DNA of 64,000 nt from Candidatus Methanoperedens sp. BLZ2. Its GTDB lineage: Archaea > Halobacteriota > Methanosarcinia > Methanosarcinales > Methanoperedenaceae. Position 1 is the first letter of the stretch, and the number at the start of each line of letters is the position of its first letter. Location: positions 28,816 through 92,815 of the forward strand of contig NZ_NTMG01000023.1 of NCBI RefSeq assembly GCF_002487355.1. The letters are read 5' to 3'. The notes beneath the pieces are model-generated. The model was not told where the DNA came from. It saw only the letters and a list, made by a program, of their open reading frames with translations, and did no database searches. Both the position numbers and the translations under genes were made by a program. Below are positions 35,465 through 43,926 of this stretch, in pieces.

Positions 35465-36527
35465 CAAACAGGACAATAAAGTAAACAACCATTATCACTA
35501 TACCCAGAGGAACGCCAAGTTTTGCCCATTCCTTGCTGGTTATACCCAGCTTATTTGCTGATATGATATTGGGAATATTCCCTGGTATAAGCATACCTCC
35601 TGCGATCAAAAGTCCCATAAGCGCGGCATTGATCTGCAATGTCGCCATGCCTTTTGTTATCTCAGCTGAAGCAAGTGTGGCATTATCCAATATTGCTGAA
35701 ACTGAATTGACCCAGTACAGGATTTCCGGTGATAGCGCTTTAATGTACCATTCAATTATTGGAGTAAATCCGATTCCAAGGAAAACAAGCGCCATTACAA
35801 AGATATAAACTTTGAATGCACGTACACCAACGTCTTTCAAGGTTTCTTTTTCTTCTGCAGCTGCCAATGAGTCTTTTGATTTCTCTTTTTTTCCAACAAA
35901 GAATATGCTGAGAATTCCCATAGCAAGTACGCCTGGAATTATATATTTTCCGAGCTGATCAAACAAGAACCAGAAGTCTGCCTGCAATTTTGTCTTTATC
36001 ACTATTGTGGACAACGGCTCGCCAACAGGCGTAAGAGCAGCACCAAGACCAATTGCAAAACAGGCGATAATTACAAGATTGATCTCGGTCTGGCGGTTCA
36101 ACTTCAAAGCGCTGACCAGTTCAACTAAGAGCAATGCAGCAATAATCGCTGTTACAATGCTTGATAGAATTCCAAGAACAACCACGATCAGGAACACGAA
36201 AACTTTTAAAGGTACCTTTTCAAGTATAGAATCTGTAAAACCCTTGAGACTTTTGCGACCATAATGGAATAACAATCCTGCTATCAGAACAGCCAATGTG
36301 ATCTCTATCGGGTCAATAATTGCTTTTTCAATAAGCGTCAAGTTCCAGCTGGGCATGATCTCATCTGCTGCTACCTCAGATACTTTCAATAAAAAGTGGT
36401 CCAATGTAACCGCAAGGATACCCATGGAGAACAGAAATGCTTCAAGATTATGTTCAATTTTTTTTACTAAAAACGGTCCTAATAATACTATCAGGAATAT
36501 GACAAACAAACCTGCTGAAAGCGTCAT
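35451..36527 (-). CDS. DUF1646-family putative cation transporter
   Basis: The 358-aa protein has 9-10 membrane helices and the DUF1646 signature elements 'GLGAALTPVGEPLSTIVIKTKL', 'SAILDNATLASAEITKG' and 'GGMLIPGNIPNIISANKLGI'. These re-entrant motifs are related to the ion transporter (ArsB/NhaD) superfamily; the substrate is unassigned. It converges on the Kef antiporter gene, so the two may share ion homeostasis. The ATG at 36527 has only 'AAAGGAT' next to it, whereas a perfect 'GGAGGC' sits at 36555-36560, 6 nt before an in-frame ATT (36548); an ATT start is possible. Confidence 0.83.
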   Translation of the reverse strand: MTLSAGLFVIFLIVLLGPFLVKKIEHNLEAFLFSMGILAVTLDHFLLKVSEVAADEIMPSWNLTLIEKAIIDPIEITLAVLIAGLLFHYGRKSLKGFTDSILEKVPLKVFVFLIVVVLGILSSIVTAIIAALLLVELVSALKLNRQTEINLVIIACFAIGLGAALTPVGEPLSTIVIKTKLQADFWFLFDQLGKYIIPGVLAMGILSIFFVGKKEKSKDSLAAAEEKETLKDVGVRAFKVYIFVMALVFLGIGFTPIIEWYIKALSPEILYWVNSVSAILDNATLASAEITKGMATLQINAALMGLLIAGGMLIPGNIPNIISANKLGITSKEWAKLGVPLGIVIMVVYFIVLFVLKL

Positions 36528-36560
36528 ATCCTTTGGTGGTAGAATAATAGAATTGCCTCC

Positions 36561-37299
36561 TATAACAATTTTTCATGTTCAGAACGTGTTTGTTCTTAAC
36601 TTTTTTGGTTTGATCGCACAAGAATTTATTACGAATTGTCATTCGCTTTTTACTCTCTCCTTTGCCCCTTATGCCATTGTTACTCCTTGCGAAGTTCCTA
36701 CCTTGTGGGAGCATATTGGGTTTACCAAGTTCTACATCGTGCATAATTTTAGATACTTTAGAAGCCACCTATAATCCGGAAATCATTTGTCCGTTTCCTA
36801 TAATGTATGTGCAGCCATCATGGTCTGATTCCATACCTTTTGGTTTAAGCGTTTCAGACTATTTTCGCTTATTAATGTTTACGACTCTTGTAATGGTTCA
36901 ACGTTCGTTTCTTCATGGTATCCTTATCCTAACAGTTCATTTAATTTAGTCTTTAAATTTCTCCATGTTGTCCTGAGAGCTTTACACCCCGGTGTTGCCA
37001 CCAGCGCATATCTCAGTAGGATTATCCCAAACGGAAGGGATAGCGCACGGCAATGCATGATGTAACTTCTTGTCACGGGCACAATAGGATAATTACCAGC
37101 ATGAATTGAAACGATCACATTAATTTAATCTAAAACCACTGACGATTTTAGTCGTAATAACGCTTGTTATCAGCCTATTTAATTTATTCATAACCTTTGA
37201 TCTAAAGCAGTAAAATTAATGATACAGAAATAAGGAATAAGAATAATTAAAAAAAATCAGATGCAACCTCAAGCTATCTATACTTGAAGCTGCAAATAT
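36561..37299. other. Gene-poor stretch, possibly decayed genes
   Basis: About 740 bp with no convincing gene. The minus strand shows short interrupted protein-like pieces (for example '...KPKGMESDHDGC...IGNGQMISGL' then stop, and a basic 'NMLPQGRNFARSNNGIRGKG' piece) that would need several frameshifts to join. This may be an eroded element or gene. No terminal repeats were recognised. Confidence 0.35.
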
Positions 37300-38028
37300 T
37301 CAATACACATACATATTCCCATACGGCCGAAGCGAAAGCGGCACCAGCTTTGTGAACTTTGCACTCATGACCTCGTTAAAGTCAAATCTGAAATACTCAC
37401 AGTATTCCTTAAGATATCCGCTGATGAGTTTAGTATCTTCCTCGCTCAATTCAAGGCAATTCACTTCTTTTCCGAGATGGTACGGGTCAACCTTCCCGCG
37501 GATGTACATTACACCCCCATGCATGCCAGTCCCGACATAATCGCCAACCAGCGGACTCTTTCCGTTCATGCCAAGAAGGATCATTATTCCGCCTGCCATG
37601 TATTCGCCGAAAAAGTCACCGGCTGTGCCGCCAGCTATGATGATCGGAACCTGTTTCTTATACTCTTTCATATGGATACCCACACGGTAGCCAACATCTC
37701 CTTTGATGTAAAACTTCCCGCCGCGCATCCCGTAACCGATGATATCGCCCACATTGCCGTGGACAATGATCTCACCCGCATTCATGGTGTTCGCAAGACC
37801 ATCCTGCCCGTTAGCGTTAATGATGATCTTCGGTCCATTCATAAAAGCTCCGAGGTCATTACCGGGAGTGCCGTTAATGGTGATTTTTACATTTTCGTTC
37901 AGCCCTGCGCCTATATACCTCTGCCCGCCTATGTTATCAAGCTCGAACTCTTTCTCGCCTGATGCCACGGCATCGCGGATCATCTTGTTCATTGGCCTGT
38001 AATGCATGCCTTTTGCATCTATTCTCAT
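37300..38028 (-). CDS. Glutamate synthase GXGXG (alpha, C-terminal) domain protein
   Basis: The 242-aa protein is the stand-alone C-terminal beta-helix domain of archaeal glutamate synthase. Repeats such as 'GNVGDIIGYGMRGGKFYIKGDVGYRVGIHMKEY' and 'AGGTAGDFFGEYMAGGIMILLG' show the G-x-x-G-x-G pattern. In archaea GltS is split into amidotransferase, FMN/Fe-S and GXGXG proteins. Here all three are encoded in order on the minus strand behind an HdrBC fusion; this is the last gene, 124 bp after the FMN-domain gene. The domain is structural, shaping the ammonia tunnel. Confidence 0.92.
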   Translation of the reverse strand: MRIDAKGMHYRPMNKMIRDAVASGEKEFELDNIGGQRYIGAGLNENVKITINGTPGNDLGAFMNGPKIIINANGQDGLANTMNAGEIIVHGNVGDIIGYGMRGGKFYIKGDVGYRVGIHMKEYKKQVPIIIAGGTAGDFFGEYMAGGIMILLGMNGKSPLVGDYVGTGMHGGVMYIRGKVDPYHLGKEVNCLELSEEDTKLISGYLKEYCEYFRFDFNEVMSAKFTKLVPLSLRPYGNMYVY

Positions 38029-38051
38029 AAAGCATCACTTCCATCAAACAT

Positions 38052-38122
38052 AGGTGTTTTCACCGCAAAGATTAAATTAAAATCAACAAATCTGCGTTCA
38101 TCTGCGTTCATCTGCGGTTTTT
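38052..38122. repeat. Short tandem 'CATCTGCGTT' units
   Basis: Between two glutamate synthase genes, 'TCTGCGTTCATCTGCGTTCA' continues into a third unit and a T-run, and 'TTTTCACCGCAAAG' nearby also occurs at 21594-21608. These are the common micro-repeats scattered in many genomes; no function is evident. Confidence 0.5.
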
Positions 38123-38152
38123 TATTTTCATAATTAAAAATACTCATAATTG

Positions 38153-39658
38153 TCACTGTCCTATTCCTGCATGTTTTATGCCAAGAATGTCAAGTGTTTC
38201 CTGCGAAAGACCTACACCCCGCAAACGCTCACGGCTTCCGCGCAATGATTCAATCGCGTTTATCCCAAGCGAACCCAGCACTTCCTGGATCTCATGACCC
38301 CATGCAGTAAGCAGGTTGCACAACCTGTCCGCCCCTACTTCCGGGTTCAGCCGGCGCACAAGTTCAGGCTTTTGTGTCGCAATTCCCCAGGCGCAGTTGC
38401 CTGTGTAGCATTTCTGGCACACGCGGCAGCCCATTGCAATGAGTGATGCCGTGCCTATGACACATGCATCAGCCCCAAGCGCAATAGCCTTAACGACATC
38501 AGCGCTCTGCCTGATGCTTCCCCCAACGAGGATAGAAGCGCGGTTGCGGATACCTTCCTGCCTCAACCTGTCATCAACTGCGGCAAGGGCAAGCTCAATG
38601 GGTATTCCTACATGATCCCTGATGATCATGGGAGCAGCTCCTGTTCCGCCCCTGAAGCCATCTATCATTACGATATCAGCGCCTGCCCGCACGATGCCGC
38701 TTGCGATGGCTGCGACGTTATGAACGGCTGCGATCTTTACAGATACGGGTTTCTTATAATCTGTGGTCTCTTTTATTGCATAGATCAATTGCGATAGGTC
38801 TTCAATTGAATAAATATCATGATGCGGCGCAGGAGATAGTGCATCTGTGCCAACAGGTATCATACGGGTCTTTGAGATATCCTCTCCTACCTTCTCGCCA
38901 GGCAGATGGCCCCCAATTCCTGGTTTTGCGCCCTGCCCGATCTTGATCTCAACAAGAGCGCTGCTGTTCAGGTATTTGCTTGTTACACCGAAACGCCCTG
39001 ATGCAACCTGGACGATTATCCTGTCAGTATAACCTGCAAGGTCTTCGTGCAGACCGCCTTCGCCTGTATTCATGAGCGTCCCCATGCGCTTTGCTGCTAT
39101 TGCAAGCGCCTTGTGGGCATTCAGGCTTATGGCACCATAGGACATTGCTGCGAAAACAATGGGTATATCCAGTTTTACCTGCGGCGCAAGTTCTGTCTTA
39201 AGGCTGACATCATTATTTCCCTCAAATTCAAGGTATTCAGGTTTAGCGCCAAGATATGTGCGAAGTTCCATTGGCTCACGCAACGGGTCTATTGAGGGAT
39301 TTGTCACCTGGCAGGCATCTATCAGCATGTGATCCCAGTAGATCGGATACGGTTTGGGATTGCCCATGCCCGTCAGTATGATGCCGCCGCTTTCGGCCTG
39401 CTTGAGAATATTTTTCCTGATCTCGGGCGACCAGTTGTAACCGTCTTTGTAATCAAGAGGGTTATGGATGATAGTGATAGCGTTTTCAGGACAGAATGTA
39501 GCGCACCTGTGGCAGGCCACGCACTGCCTGTTGTTTGCCGTGACCTTATCCTTGAATTCAATAGCGCTGAAACTGCAATTCATTACACAGCGCTTACATT
39601 TTCGGCATCGTTCATGGTCAATATTAACAATGAATTCTGCAGGCAGTTGTGATTCCAT
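38153..39658 (-). CDS. gltB: Glutamate synthase FMN/Fe-S subunit
   Basis: From the ATG at 39658 (SD 'GGGGTGG', stop-start overlap TAATG with the upstream gene) the 501-aa protein begins with two [4Fe-4S] motifs ('CRKCKRCVMNCSF', 'CVACHRCATFCP'). It continues with the FMN-binding (alpha/beta)8 glutamate synthase domain: 'PIVFAAMSYGAISLNAHKAL', 'NTGEGG', 'QGAKPGIGGHLPG', 'DGFRGGTGAAP'. The cluster 'CRVCQKCYTGNCAWGIATQ' is near residue 415. It reduces 2-iminoglutarate to glutamate; the N-terminal ferredoxin-like domain implies electrons from ferredoxin or a partner such as the HdrBC protein. A longer start at 39715 would overlap the previous gene by 58 bp and is unlikely. Confidence 0.93.
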   Translation of the reverse strand: MESQLPAEFIVNIDHERCRKCKRCVMNCSFSAIEFKDKVTANNRQCVACHRCATFCPENAITIIHNPLDYKDGYNWSPEIRKNILKQAESGGIILTGMGNPKPYPIYWDHMLIDACQVTNPSIDPLREPMELRTYLGAKPEYLEFEGNNDVSLKTELAPQVKLDIPIVFAAMSYGAISLNAHKALAIAAKRMGTLMNTGEGGLHEDLAGYTDRIIVQVASGRFGVTSKYLNSSALVEIKIGQGAKPGIGGHLPGEKVGEDISKTRMIPVGTDALSPAPHHDIYSIEDLSQLIYAIKETTDYKKPVSVKIAAVHNVAAIASGIVRAGADIVMIDGFRGGTGAAPMIIRDHVGIPIELALAAVDDRLRQEGIRNRASILVGGSIRQSADVVKAIALGADACVIGTASLIAMGCRVCQKCYTGNCAWGIATQKPELVRRLNPEVGADRLCNLLTAWGHEIQEVLGSLGINAIESLRGSRERLRGVGLSQETLDILGIKHAGIGQ

Positions 39659-40734
39659 TATTCCACCCCTGCCTTTAATGTCCCAAAAACAGGTGTTCCT
39701 GCCATGGGGCTCCATACTTCGTCAAGGTCCGGAGCGATTTCCCGGATCGCAGATTCCTCAGATGCCATGTAAAGCATATCGTCCTTTCGGGCGGCTGTCA
39801 TAGGGCGAAGCTTGATCCTGTCGTTCAATCCGATCATGCCCCGGTTATGTCCGATGATTATGCTAAAAGGCCCATTTAAAAGAGTACTTCCATATACCTG
39901 CCTCAGGGCAATTGCCATCTTCTTTTTCTGCGGTTCCATGCGGTCAATATCTTTCCAGAATGGCGCTGCAAGCGCTTCAACTGCCTTTTCAATTGGTAGC
40001 TTATGCTTTCGAACGAGCAGGTCGAACATATAAGCGATAACTTCGGTATCGGTTCTTAATTCAAGCTTGTAACCGAACATCTCAAGATAGCGCTTGTTGA
40101 TCCCGTAAGAGGATATTTCACCGTTATGCACCACAGACCAGTCAAGAAGAGTGAACGGGTGAGCGCCACCCCACCAGCCTGGTGTATTTGTGGGAAACCT
40201 GCCATGGGATGTCCATATATATGCACTGTAATCCTCCAGTTTATAGAAACTCCCTATATCCTCAGGATAACCCACACCTTTGAAAGCACCCATGTTCATG
40301 CCGCTTGATGCTACAAAAGCCCCATCTATCTCGGAGTGTATCTTCATTACGGTTTTTGTGACATAATCTCTCTCTGAAAGGAATTCAAGTTTATTCTCAG
40401 GAACCTCAAGAAAATATCTCCATAGAATTGGAGGATTCGATATGCCATTTTGCCTTTGCGTGGGTATGGCTTCATCCTTATCAACGTTGAAGTGATCCTT
40501 GAAGAATTCTTCAGTGTTCTCTTTTGCCTGTATATTATCAAACATCATGTGAAAAGCATACATGTCTTTTCGTTTTGGATAAATACCATACGCTGCAAAC
40601 CCTCCGCCAAGCCCGTTTGAACGGTCGTGCATGCAGGCAATGGATCGGATGATCACTTTGCCGCCAATGCGTCTTCCATCTTCGCTCATTAATCCTGATA
40701 TCGCACATCCGGACGGTATTCCATCAGATTTCAT
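39658..40734 (-). CDS. Glutamate synthase amidotransferase (GATase II) subunit
   Basis: The 358-aa class II glutamine amidotransferase releases ammonia from glutamine. The start at 40734 is set by a strong 'AAAGGAG' SD; the ATG at 40764 is upstream of it. The nucleophile cysteine must become N-terminal, but here it is residue 10 ('MKSDGIPSGCAISGLMSEDGRRIGG'-like), so a short propeptide is probably removed. Later motifs 'WSVVHNGEISSYG', 'RTDTEVIAY' and 'GPFSIIIGHNRGMIGLNDR' are standard. It overlaps the upstream hdrBC gene by 11 bp and the FMN gene by one base. Confidence 0.9.
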   Translation of the reverse strand: MKSDGIPSGCAISGLMSEDGRRIGGKVIIRSIACMHDRSNGLGGGFAAYGIYPKRKDMYAFHMMFDNIQAKENTEEFFKDHFNVDKDEAIPTQRQNGISNPPILWRYFLEVPENKLEFLSERDYVTKTVMKIHSEIDGAFVASSGMNMGAFKGVGYPEDIGSFYKLEDYSAYIWTSHGRFPTNTPGWWGGAHPFTLLDWSVVHNGEISSYGINKRYLEMFGYKLELRTDTEVIAYMFDLLVRKHKLPIEKAVEALAAPFWKDIDRMEPQKKKMAIALRQVYGSTLLNGPFSIIIGHNRGMIGLNDRIKLRPMTAARKDDMLYMASEESAIREIAPDLDEVWSPMAGTPVFGTLKAGVE

Positions 40735-42064
40735 TTTCTTCTCCTTTGTTATTAATATGATCAAGTAATTTCTTCAATTCTTCCCCGCCGCTCTTTGGTG
40801 ACTCTGCCAGTTTCAGTTTCTTTCGCACACCTGTTGGCTCACCAAGTCTTCCGTCTTTCCTGAACATCTCGATACTTGCAGCAAAGCCTTTTGGCCCCTT
40901 TCCTTTTTCAACAGCCATATGCTTCAATTTGTCAAAAATCTTATTCATTCCCATTTTCTGCGGACAGAGTTCATAACAGGTATAACAGTCAACGCATTGC
41001 CAGATGTTGTGGGATCCTATAACGGCCTCAAGTTCACCTGAAAGTAATCTTCCGATTATTTCATTTGGATTGAAATCCGGGTTTACCTTTACAACAGGGC
41101 AGTCATTAACACAAGCTGCGCACTCGTAACATTTACGGATGGCGGAAAGGTCGAACACTTCTTTTAAAGTTTTCAGGTATTTATATTTTAAATCCCACTT
41201 CGACAGGAATTCCGCCGGATCGATCCTGTGCATATCCATTCCAAGTTCCTGCGTTGAGAAACCCATTGCAAGACCAAGCAATTCAGGATAAAATAGAACC
41301 GGGACGTTCAATTTTTCCCCTGTTTTTTGCATCATATACTGGCGTGAATCGTATTGCATGAAGCATGATGGACAGGTAAGTGTTATCGCATCCGCTTTTT
41401 TTGTGACTTCCATCAGTTTCATACGTGCAAGTGCCGTTGCCTCCTCTGGTTCATCAGCAGTATTGAGATTGCCGCCGCAGCACAGCATTTTTGTTCCATA
41501 GTCTATGCTTTTTGCACCGAGTGCTTCTATCAATGCATCGAATTTTCTTGGTTTATTGGGGTCATCAAAGGTTATTGATGAACTGGGACGAAGCATATGG
41601 CAGCCATAATGGGGTGCTATTCTCATGCCGTCGAATGATTTTATGAGGTGCTGTTTGATCTTCGGTAAACCGATCTCATCATGAAGCACCTCAACAAGAT
41701 GTTTTACCTCGACAGCTCCTGTATATTCCAGGCCGGAGAAAGCAAGGATTGCGTTTACTTCGTCCCGCATTCCGGGATTTATACGCATTTCGACTTCCAC
41801 GGATTTTAATGTGCTGTAACAACCATTACATGGAACCAGAAGGTTATGGCCTGCTTTTTGCGCAATGGCCAGATTTCTTGCAGCTGTTACGTACCATGCC
41901 AGATCTCCGATCGGCTTGATTATGCTTTTTGTAGGGCAGCATGTAGCCCCTTCAAGATCGTGGAGAATGCAGCCGAGCTGTGATAATACAAGCCTGGTTG
42001 ATTTTTCCATGAAAGGGAAACGTGCGGGGATGATACAACCTAAAAACAAAGTATATTCGGGCAT
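40724..42064 (-). CDS. HdrB-HdrC fusion protein
   Basis: From the ATG at 42064 (the frame upstream to 42346 is hydrophobic junk lying across the promoter) the 446-aa protein has an N-terminal HdrB part. Its two CCG sets are 'FLGC', 'GATCCPTKS', 'VPCNGCYS' and 'HYGC', 'MLCCGGNLN', 'LTCPSCFMQYD'. An HdrC part follows from about 310 with 'CYECAACVNDCP' and 'CVDCYTCYELCPQK'. The order B-then-C is opposite to the TfrB fumarate reductase layout. Heading the glutamate synthase operon, it may deliver electrons to GltS or couple it to a thiol/disulfide pair. TATA-like 'AAATTTATATACTA' (about 42103-42116) precedes it. Confidence 0.85.
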   Translation of the reverse strand: MPEYTLFLGCIIPARFPFMEKSTRLVLSQLGCILHDLEGATCCPTKSIIKPIGDLAWYVTAARNLAIAQKAGHNLLVPCNGCYSTLKSVEVEMRINPGMRDEVNAILAFSGLEYTGAVEVKHLVEVLHDEIGLPKIKQHLIKSFDGMRIAPHYGCHMLRPSSSITFDDPNKPRKFDALIEALGAKSIDYGTKMLCCGGNLNTADEPEEATALARMKLMEVTKKADAITLTCPSCFMQYDSRQYMMQKTGEKLNVPVLFYPELLGLAMGFSTQELGMDMHRIDPAEFLSKWDLKYKYLKTLKEVFDLSAIRKCYECAACVNDCPVVKVNPDFNPNEIIGRLLSGELEAVIGSHNIWQCVDCYTCYELCPQKMGMNKIFDKLKHMAVEKGKGPKGFAASIEMFRKDGRLGEPTGVRKKLKLAESPKSGGEELKKLLDHINNKGEENEI

Positions 42065-42099
42065 TTTTTTCTCTCGTTGGGGAAGTAGACGATAGCTAT

Positions 42100-42118
42100 A
42101 ATAGTATATAAATTTAAC
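42100..42118 (-). promoter_or_regulatory. Promoter of the hdrBC-glutamate synthase operon
   Basis: On the minus strand 'AAATTTATATACTA' lies about 40-50 bp before the ATG at 42064, with 'GAGAG' as a weak SD. Its position supports the 42064 start. Confidence 0.5.
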
Positions 42119-42245
42119 TCGGAAAGAGGAGAGATACTGGCGATATATTATTATTGTATATGAATAAATATAAGAAAATATAACAAATCTATTTATGATT
42201 ATAATCTGCGTTATGATATTTTCGCCATAAGACCGCAAGGTTTTT

Positions 42246-42540
42246 AAAGGGATATATCTTATTAAGCACGGGTTTGCATAGATGGAAAAATCATGCATCC
42301 ATGCGAACATCATCCAGCGAAAAGTCGTTAGAATTAGATATTTCATAATTATACAGAGGGGTCACAAATACCATTTGTGGCCTGATAGATCAATGTTACT
42401 TGTCATTCACGGTTTGGGTTATAAGAGAAAGTCAAAGAGTCCGGGACTAATAAGGTACTTTAGTTCAGGATAGGTACTTTCAAAAAAAAGCTCAAATTAA
42501 TGATATCTTTTTCTAACACGGTTCAAAGGGAGGGTACATT
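42246..42540 (+). promoter_or_regulatory. Promoter and long leader upstream of dnaG
   Basis: 'AAAGGGATATATCTTA' (42246-42260) is a strong BRE/TATA match, predicting a transcript start near 42280. That leaves about 260 nt before dnaG. The leader holds a hairpin 'CACAAAT-acc-ATTTGTG' (42363-42379) and a dnaG SD 'GGGAGG' near 42530. A 63-codon frame starts at 42282, right at the predicted start site, but its composition is not protein-like. It may be an RNA leader, a small RNA, or a leaderless small protein. Confidence 0.4.
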
Positions 42541-43920
42541 ATGCAAAATTCAGATACAACAAAATATATCATTCATGCTACGATAAAAGCAGACGGAGTA
42601 ATAGAACGCCCGGATGTTGTCGGGGCAATATTCGGACAAACCGAAGGGTTAATAGGCGCGGACCTTGACCTGCGGGAACTGCAAAAGAGCGGCAGGATCG
42701 GAAGGCTTGAGGTCAACATAAAATCAAACATGGGTAAATCGGCAGGAACAATAGATATACCCTCAAGTCTTGATAAAGTTGAGACCGCAGTTCTTGCAGC
42801 AAGCCTTGAAACCATTGACAGGATCGGCCCTTGCATTTCCAATATCAGCATTGTGAAAATTGAAGATGTCAGGAGTTCGAAAAGAAAACAGATAGTGGAC
42901 AGGGCAAAGCAGGTCCTTACAGCCATGTTCGATGAAATGCTTCCTGAAAGCCAGGAGATCATTGATGAGGTAAGGCAATCCGTAAGGATAGAGGAAATGA
43001 CCACATACGGGAAAGATAACATCCCCATGGGCCCGAATGTGCTTGATTCCGATGCCATTATCGTTGTTGAAGGGCGGGCAGATGTCCTGAACCTTCTTCG
43101 CTACGGCATCAAGAACGCAATAGCTGTTGGCGGGACGAATGTGCCGCAGGCGGTTGCGGATCTTTGCAAGAAGAAGACTGTTACAGCCTTCACGGATGGA
43201 GACCGGGGCGGAGAACTGATCATCAAGGAATTGCTCCAGGTCGCAGATGTGGATTTCATTGCCCGGGCCCCTGACGGGAAAGGCGTTGAGGAACTTGTCC
43301 AGAAAGAAGTTGTAAAATCATTAAGGCAGAAAATACCTGTTGAGCAGGCATTTGATTATTATCAGGTTAACAAGAAGAGAAGAATAGCGATACTTGCAGC
43401 AACAAAGAAGAAGGCCGGAAAAGGCGAACCCATACTTCCGGAAGAAGTGGAAACAAAACCTGTCAGGGAAGGACCTGCAGAAATTGAACCTGTTGCAGAA
43501 CAGGAAAGACAAAGGACAAAAGCGGAACCAAGGATAGAACATAGATTTGAATCCAGGGCAGAAACAAGAACTGAACCAAGAGTTGAATCCAGATTCGAAC
43601 CCAGGAAAGAACCAAAATATGAAAAAGAGGTAAAGGAAAGTCCTTTTCAGGAACACATAACCGATTTGAGCGGCACCCTTAGCGCTCGCTTCATAGATGA
43701 AAATAATAATACGATCAATGAAGTGCCGGTTCGTGATCTTGCAACAGCATTGAAAGATGCAAATGGCAACATCAAAAGTATAGTGTTTGACGGTGTTATA
43801 ACCCAGCGCATTGTGGATATTGCAGCCGAGAAAGGTATTGAGAACCTGGTTGGTGCAAAAATGGGAAATATCGTGAAAAGCCCGACTTCGATCCACATAG
43901 AAACATCAAACCAGTTATAG
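42541..43920 (+). CDS. dnaG: Archaeal DnaG-like primase
   Basis: The 459-aa protein is archaeal DnaG, a Toprim protein associated with the exosome and RNA processing rather than confirmed replication priming. The Toprim motifs are '[17 protein letters not shown]' (Glu near 178) and '[13 protein letters not shown]' (D-x-D near 220), with '[11 protein letters not shown]' after. The N-terminal '[30 protein letters not shown]' is characteristic. Between about 300 and 370 is a low-complexity Arg/Glu/Pro linker ('[17 protein letters not shown]'), unusually long, before a conserved C-terminal domain. cobT follows 6 bp later. Confidence 0.95.
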   Translation: MQNSDTTKYIIHATIKADGVIERPDVVGAIFGQTEGLIGADLDLRELQKSGRIGRLEVNIKSNMGKSAGTIDIPSSLDKVETAVLAASLETIDRIGPCISNISIVKIEDVRSSKRKQIVDRAKQVLTAMFDEMLPESQEIIDEVRQSVRIEEMTTYGKDNIPMGPNVLDSDAIIVVEGRADVLNLLRYGIKNAIAVGGTNVPQAVADLCKKKTVTAFTDGDRGGELIIKELLQVADVDFIARAPDGKGVEELVQKEVVKSLRQKIPVEQAFDYYQVNKKRRIAILAATKKKAGKGEPILPEEVETKPVREGPAEIEPVAEQERQRTKAEPRIEHRFESRAETRTEPRVESRFEPRKEPKYEKEVKESPFQEHITDLSGTLSARFIDENNNTINEVPVRDLATALKDANGNIKSIVFDGVITQRIVDIAAEKGIENLVGAKMGNIVKSPTSIHIETSNQL

Positions 43921-43926
43921 GAGAAA

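Noticed and set aside
36662..36949. 95-codon plus-strand frame
   Set aside because: No recognisable motif or ribosome site; opposite strand shows equally plausible broken pieces.
39659..39715. Longer start for the glutamate synthase FMN subunit
   Set aside because: It would overlap the amidotransferase gene by 58 bp and lacks an SD, while 39658 has GGGGTGG upstream.
42065..42346. N-terminal extension of the HdrBC fusion (94 residues)
   Set aside because: It is hydrophobic and low in coding character, covers the TATA box, and the ATG at 42064 begins directly with the conserved HdrB opening.
42282..42473. 63-codon leaderless ORF upstream of dnaG as a certain gene
   Set aside because: Composition is not protein-like (few acidic residues, many Arg/Ile/His); kept only as one option for the leader.
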